Part shown: in pieces, positions 61,563 to 64,000 of the stretch
Numbering within the stretch: the first letter of the stretch is position 1
How the letters are laid out: each line of letters begins with the position of its first letter
DNA from: Mycobacterium gordonae
GTDB taxonomy: Bacteria > Actinomycetota > Actinomycetes > Mycobacteriales > Mycobacteriaceae
DNA: 64,000 nt
NCBI RefSeq assembly: GCF_002101675.1
Contig: NZ_LQOY01000095.1
Location: forward strand, 1-64,000
Reading direction: 5' to 3'
Translations under genes and position numbers: made by a program
Notes under the pieces: model-generated
The model's database searches: none
What the model was told of the DNA's origin: nothing
The model's input: the letters and a program-made list of their open reading frames with translations, nothing else

Positions 61563-61645
61563 GTCGGTTTCCTGTTCCAAAAAGGGAGGGTTTGGATCCG
61601 TCTTAAAGAGTAGGTCCAGTAGAGGAACACTAACAGGGGCCTCGG

Positions 61646-61661
61646 CCAACCTGTTGGTTGG
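61646..61661. promoter_or_regulatory. Dyad CCAACC-N4-GGTTGG upstream of fadA
   Basis: A perfect 6-bp inverted repeat around TGTT, 84 bp before the fadA start. Its core AACCTGTT fits AAC-N2-GTT, the centre of the KstR-type consensus, but the outer T/A bases do not match. A fatty-acid or lipid repressor site is possible. Confidence 0.4.
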
Positions 61662-61703
61662 GAGGGAGTTCGCTGGTCAGGCGTCCTCCTACCACTCGCG
61701 AGT

Positions 61704-61757
61704 GTGAAGCTGGTCGCACGCTCGGCGTCGGACGTGAAGCTGGTCGCACGCTCGGCG
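61704..61757. repeat. Two exact 24-bp direct repeats between fadA and the aminotransferase
   Basis: Copies at 61704-61727 and 61734-61757, beginning GTGAAGCTGGTC, repeat with a 30-bp period. They are non-coding and lie 29 bp before the aminotransferase start. They may be a small mycobacterial intergenic repeat or regulator sites. Confidence 0.75.
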
Positions 61758-61785
61758 ACCGAGAAGCGTCCTAAGCTCGACCACC

Positions 61786-62958
61786 ATGACGGTCACGCGG
61801 CTGCAGCCCTACGCGACCACGGTGTTCGCCGAGATGTCGGCACTGGCCGCGCGGATCGGCGCGGTGAACCTGGGCCAGGGCTTTCCCGACGAGGACGGGC
61901 CCCCGGAAATGCTCAAGGCCGCACAGGACGCCATCGCCGCGGGCGTCAACCAGTACCCGCCCGGGCTGGGCACTGAACCGCTGCGACAGGCCATCGCCGC
62001 TCAGCGCCGCAGACATTTCGGCATCGACTACGACCCTGACACCGAGGTGCTGGTCACGGTCGGCGCCACCGAGGCCATCGCGGGCGCGGTGCTGGGCCTG
62101 GTAGAGCCCGGCTCGGAGGTGCTGCTGGTCGAGCCGTTCTACGACTCCTACTCACCCGTGGTGGCGATGGCCGGCGCACACCGGGTCGCCGTGCCCCTGG
62201 TTGCCCAGGGTCGCGGTTTCGCCCTCGACACCGACGCGCTGCGACGCGCGGTCACCCCCCGGACCAGAGCCCTGATCGTCAACTCACCCCACAACCCCAC
62301 CGGCGCGGTCCTGAACCACCGGGAGCTGCAGGCCATCGCCGAGCTCGCGGTGACCGCCGACCTGCTGGTCATCACCGACGAGGTCTACGAGCACCTGGCG
62401 TATGACGATCGCACCCACATCCCGCTCGCCGGGTTCGACGGCATGGCGCAACGCACCGTCACCATCTCCAGCGCGGCGAAGATGTTCAACTGCACCGGCT
62501 GGAAGATCGGCTGGGCATGCGGCCCCGCGCACCTGATCGCGGGTGTGCGCGCGGCCAAGCAATACCTCAGCTACGTAGGCGGGGCGCCGTTTCAGCCGGC
62601 GGTGGCTCTGGCGCTCGAGACCCAGGACCACTGGGTGGCGACCCTGCGCCGTTCGCTGCAGGCCCGGCGAGACCGGCTGGCCGCGGGGCTGGCCGATATC
62701 GGCTTCGGCGTCCACGACAGCTACGGCACCTACTTCCTGTGCGCCGACCCGCGTCCGCTGGGCTACGACGACAGCGCGGCGTTCTGCGCGGCGCTACCGG
62801 AGAAGGTCGGCGTGGCCGCCATCCCGATGTCGGCCTTCTGCGACCCGGCCGCCAGGCATGCCGAGGTGTGGAATCACTTGGTGCGCTTCACGTTCTGCAA
62901 ACGAGAGGACACCCTCGACGAGGCGATCAGCCGGCTCGCGGCGTTGCGTGCAGGCTAG
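61786..62958 (+). CDS. PLP-dependent aminotransferase, class I/II (Rv0858c-like, DapC-type)
   Basis: 390 residues, ATG 61786. Class I aminotransferase landmarks: VNLGQGFPDEDGPPEML, TVGATEAIAGAVLGL, NSPHNPTGAVL, ITDEVYEHLAYDD, and the PLP Lys in VTISSAAKMFNCTGWKIGWACG (near 227). In M. tuberculosis the counterpart Rv0858c is annotated DapC, N-succinyldiaminopimelate aminotransferase, in lysine and peptidoglycan precursor synthesis; a kynurenine-aminotransferase-like role is an alternative. Its stop overlaps the convergent SRPBCC stop by 4 bp (CTAG). Confidence 0.93.
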   Translation: MTVTRLQPYATTVFAEMSALAARIGAVNLGQGFPDEDGPPEMLKAAQDAIAAGVNQYPPGLGTEPLRQAIAAQRRRHFGIDYDPDTEVLVTVGATEAIAGAVLGLVEPGSEVLLVEPFYDSYSPVVAMAGAHRVAVPLVAQGRGFALDTDALRRAVTPRTRALIVNSPHNPTGAVLNHRELQAIAELAVTADLLVITDEVYEHLAYDDRTHIPLAGFDGMAQRTVTISSAAKMFNCTGWKIGWACGPAHLIAGVRAAKQYLSYVGGAPFQPAVALALETQDHWVATLRRSLQARRDRLAAGLADIGFGVHDSYGTYFLCADPRPLGYDDSAAFCAALPEKVGVAAIPMSAFCDPAARHAEVWNHLVRFTFCKREDTLDEAISRLAALRAG

Positions 62959-63389
62959 CTGCCCATCACCCGGCGTCGCAGTCCCTCGGTCGCCGCGTCG
63001 AGAATCTTCTTGCGGGCCCGGTTGACCAGGAATTCAGGCAACGGCGCCGAGGGTTCGACGGTGATGGTGAATCGCACCCTCGTCTTGTCGTCGCCCTCGC
63101 GGCTCAAGTTGTATTCACCGTGCTGACCATGTTGCTGTTTGGTCTTCTTGGCGTCCCACACCACCCAGTCAGGGCCCCAGTGGTATTCGAGCAATTCGCG
63201 GTCCTGGATGCCGACCACCTTGATGGCGACCTTCACATAGCGCGGGCGGCCGTCGGGCCAGGTTTCAACCACCTCGGCCCGCTTGTGCACGGACGACCAT
63301 GACGGCACCGCCTGCATGTCGGCAAGCGCGTCGATGATGACGTCCGGTGGGGCGTCGATAACGACTTCACTCGATGCTTGGATGGCCAT
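62955..63389 (-). CDS. SRPBCC family protein (Rv0857-like)
   Basis: 144 residues from ATG 63389. SRPBCC features: SSEVVIDAPPDVIIDALADMQAVPSWSSVHKRAEV, WGPDWVVWDAKKTKQQHGQHGEYNLSREGDDKTRVRFTITVEPSAPLPEFLVNRARKKILDAATEGLRRRVMG, the last being the cavity-closing helix. A lipid-like ligand is expected. It is a paralogue of the next gene upstream and corresponds to the Rv0856/Rv0857 pair. Function unknown. It runs in the same direction as that paralogue, 38 bp apart, so the two probably form one transcript. Confidence 0.9.
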   Translation of the reverse strand: MAIQASSEVVIDAPPDVIIDALADMQAVPSWSSVHKRAEVVETWPDGRPRYVKVAIKVVGIQDRELLEYHWGPDWVVWDAKKTKQQHGQHGEYNLSREGDDKTRVRFTITVEPSAPLPEFLVNRARKKILDAATEGLRRRVMGS

Positions 63390-63427
63390 TGTCGTTCAAA
63401 CTAGCAATCATTGACCGGCTGCAAACG

Positions 63428-63883
63428 TCACTTCTCGTCCGGATCAGAATTGTCGCCCATGACGCGCTGCTGCAAGCCTTTGGCCGCGGCGTCGAGAATC
63501 TGCTCACTCGCCCGCCGGACGATGAACCCCGGGATCGGGCCCGACGGTTCGACGGTGACGTCGAACCGCACCCGTGTCTTGTCCAGACCCTCAGGCGTGA
63601 GGTTGTATTCGACGTGTTGACCGTGCTGCTGGAACGTCTTGTCCGCATCCCAACACACCCAGTCCGGACCCCAGTGGTATTCGAGAATCTCTTTGTCCAC
63701 CAGGCCCAGAATCTTGACAGTCGCCCGCACGTGGTGTGGTCGGCCGTCGGGGTAATAGTCGATCACTTCAACGCTTTTATGCAGGGGTGACCAAGACGTC
63801 AGAATGCTGACGTCTGCCAGCGCCTCCATGACCACATCCTGGGGCGCATCAATGATGAATTCTCGCGATGCTTTTACGGCCAC
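63428..63883 (-). CDS. SRPBCC family protein (Rv0856-like), paralogue of its neighbour
   Basis: 151 residues from GTG 63883 (VAVKASREFIIDAP), which aligns with its paralogue's start; the longer frame to 63928 is unlikely. It shares the whole pattern with the downstream gene (DAPQDVVMEALADV, YHWGPDWVCWDADKTFQQHGQHVEYNL, RVRFDVTVEPSGPIPGFIVRRASEQILDAAAKGLQQRVMG). It has a slightly longer C-terminus ending in Asp-Glu-Lys. Tandem duplicates with a probable hydrophobic cavity; ligand unknown. Confidence 0.9.
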   Translation of the reverse strand: MAVKASREFIIDAPQDVVMEALADVSILTSWSPLHKSVEVIDYYPDGRPHHVRATVKILGLVDKEILEYHWGPDWVCWDADKTFQQHGQHVEYNLTPEGLDKTRVRFDVTVEPSGPIPGFIVRRASEQILDAAAKGLQQRVMGDNSDPDEK

Positions 63884-63940
63884 CGAGTTCAAGCTAGCAA
63901 CGCTGTCGACAGCCCGGATGCGGTTCACGCAAATACCTTG

Positions 63941-64000
63941 TTACCAGCCTATTTCCGCGAGCGCCGTGGTCCGCGCCGGAGGCGGACCCACCGGTGGCGC
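63941..64000 (-). CDS. Possible 3' end of next minus-strand gene (far-like racemase position)
   Basis: On the minus strand a frame enters from the right edge and ends at TAA (63941-63943), giving 19 residues that are Pro-rich and finish ALAEIGW. In M. tuberculosis the gene here is Rv0855 (far), an alpha-methylacyl-CoA racemase of the CaiB family, whose members often end with a Pro-rich stretch then a short helix. Too little is visible to be sure. Confidence 0.35.
   Translation of the reverse strand, partial: APPVGPPPARTTALAEIGW

Overview
The window is high-GC DNA from a slow-growing, non-tuberculous Mycobacterium. The evidence is two PE_PGRS genes, a PPE-SVP gene, the PrrAB two-component system, an RpfA resuscitation factor, and a gene order that follows M. 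tuberculosis Rv0903c down to about Rv0855 in reverse orientation. Orthology statements rest on remembered M. tuberculosis proteins and gene order; no database search was run.

Layout. 1-4.4 kb: the 3' part of a PE_PGRS gene, a gene-poor gap and a PPE gene. 4.5-7.6 kb: two tandem TetR paralogues and an FAD-binding dehydrogenase, with GATAC/GTATC half-sites in all three promoter regions. 7.6-12.6 kb: prrA-prrB converge on arfA-arfB-arfC, where ArfB carries a very large acidic repeat tail. 12.6-16 kb: a small DUF2630-like gene, an FAD oxidoreductase and gltA2. 16-23.7 kb: a cyclase/ATPase regulator with altered catalytic residues, a second PE_PGRS, a large LuxR-type ATPase regulator and a relic of an SARP/EmbR-like gene. 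23.7-28.3 kb: pdxH and citA diverge; then a TetR gene, a fatty-acid/sterol hydroxylase and a probable microprotein behind a double operator, a short SDR-like gene and a VOC protein. 28.3-32.4 kb: an AurF-like diiron oxygenase with ferredoxin reductase FprB, divergent from serC across a CRP-like site. 32.4-42.6 kb: sepH, a SpoU methyltransferase with a MarR regulator, small conserved genes, a strong palindrome before a 28-residue peptide ORF, DUF3027, an MFS transporter, a Xi-class GST, fadE10 and cspB. 42.7-47.5 kb: molybdopterin genes (moaA2, moaD2, moaE2, mog, moaC2) around rpfA, which has a CRP-like site and a c-di-AMP riboswitch in its leader. 47.5-51.6 kb: an XPB partner protein and XPB helicase. 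51.6-58.1 kb: a thiolase/DUF35 pair, two tandem receptor Ser/Thr kinases and an F420-type LLM oxidoreductase. 58.2-64 kb: the fadA-fadB operon, an aminotransferase and two SRPBCC proteins.

How parts fit together: central and fatty-acid metabolism (gltA2, citA, fadA/fadB, fadE10, serC), cofactor synthesis (moa genes, pdxH), envelope sensing and remodelling (PrrAB, ArfABC, tandem kinases, RpfA) and several local repressor-target modules. I saw no tRNA, rRNA, CRISPR array or intact insertion sequence. Three large intergenic hairpins share an outer GAGCAGACGC-type arm and look like a dispersed terminator family. Four convergent gene pairs overlap by exactly 4 bp at their stop codons.
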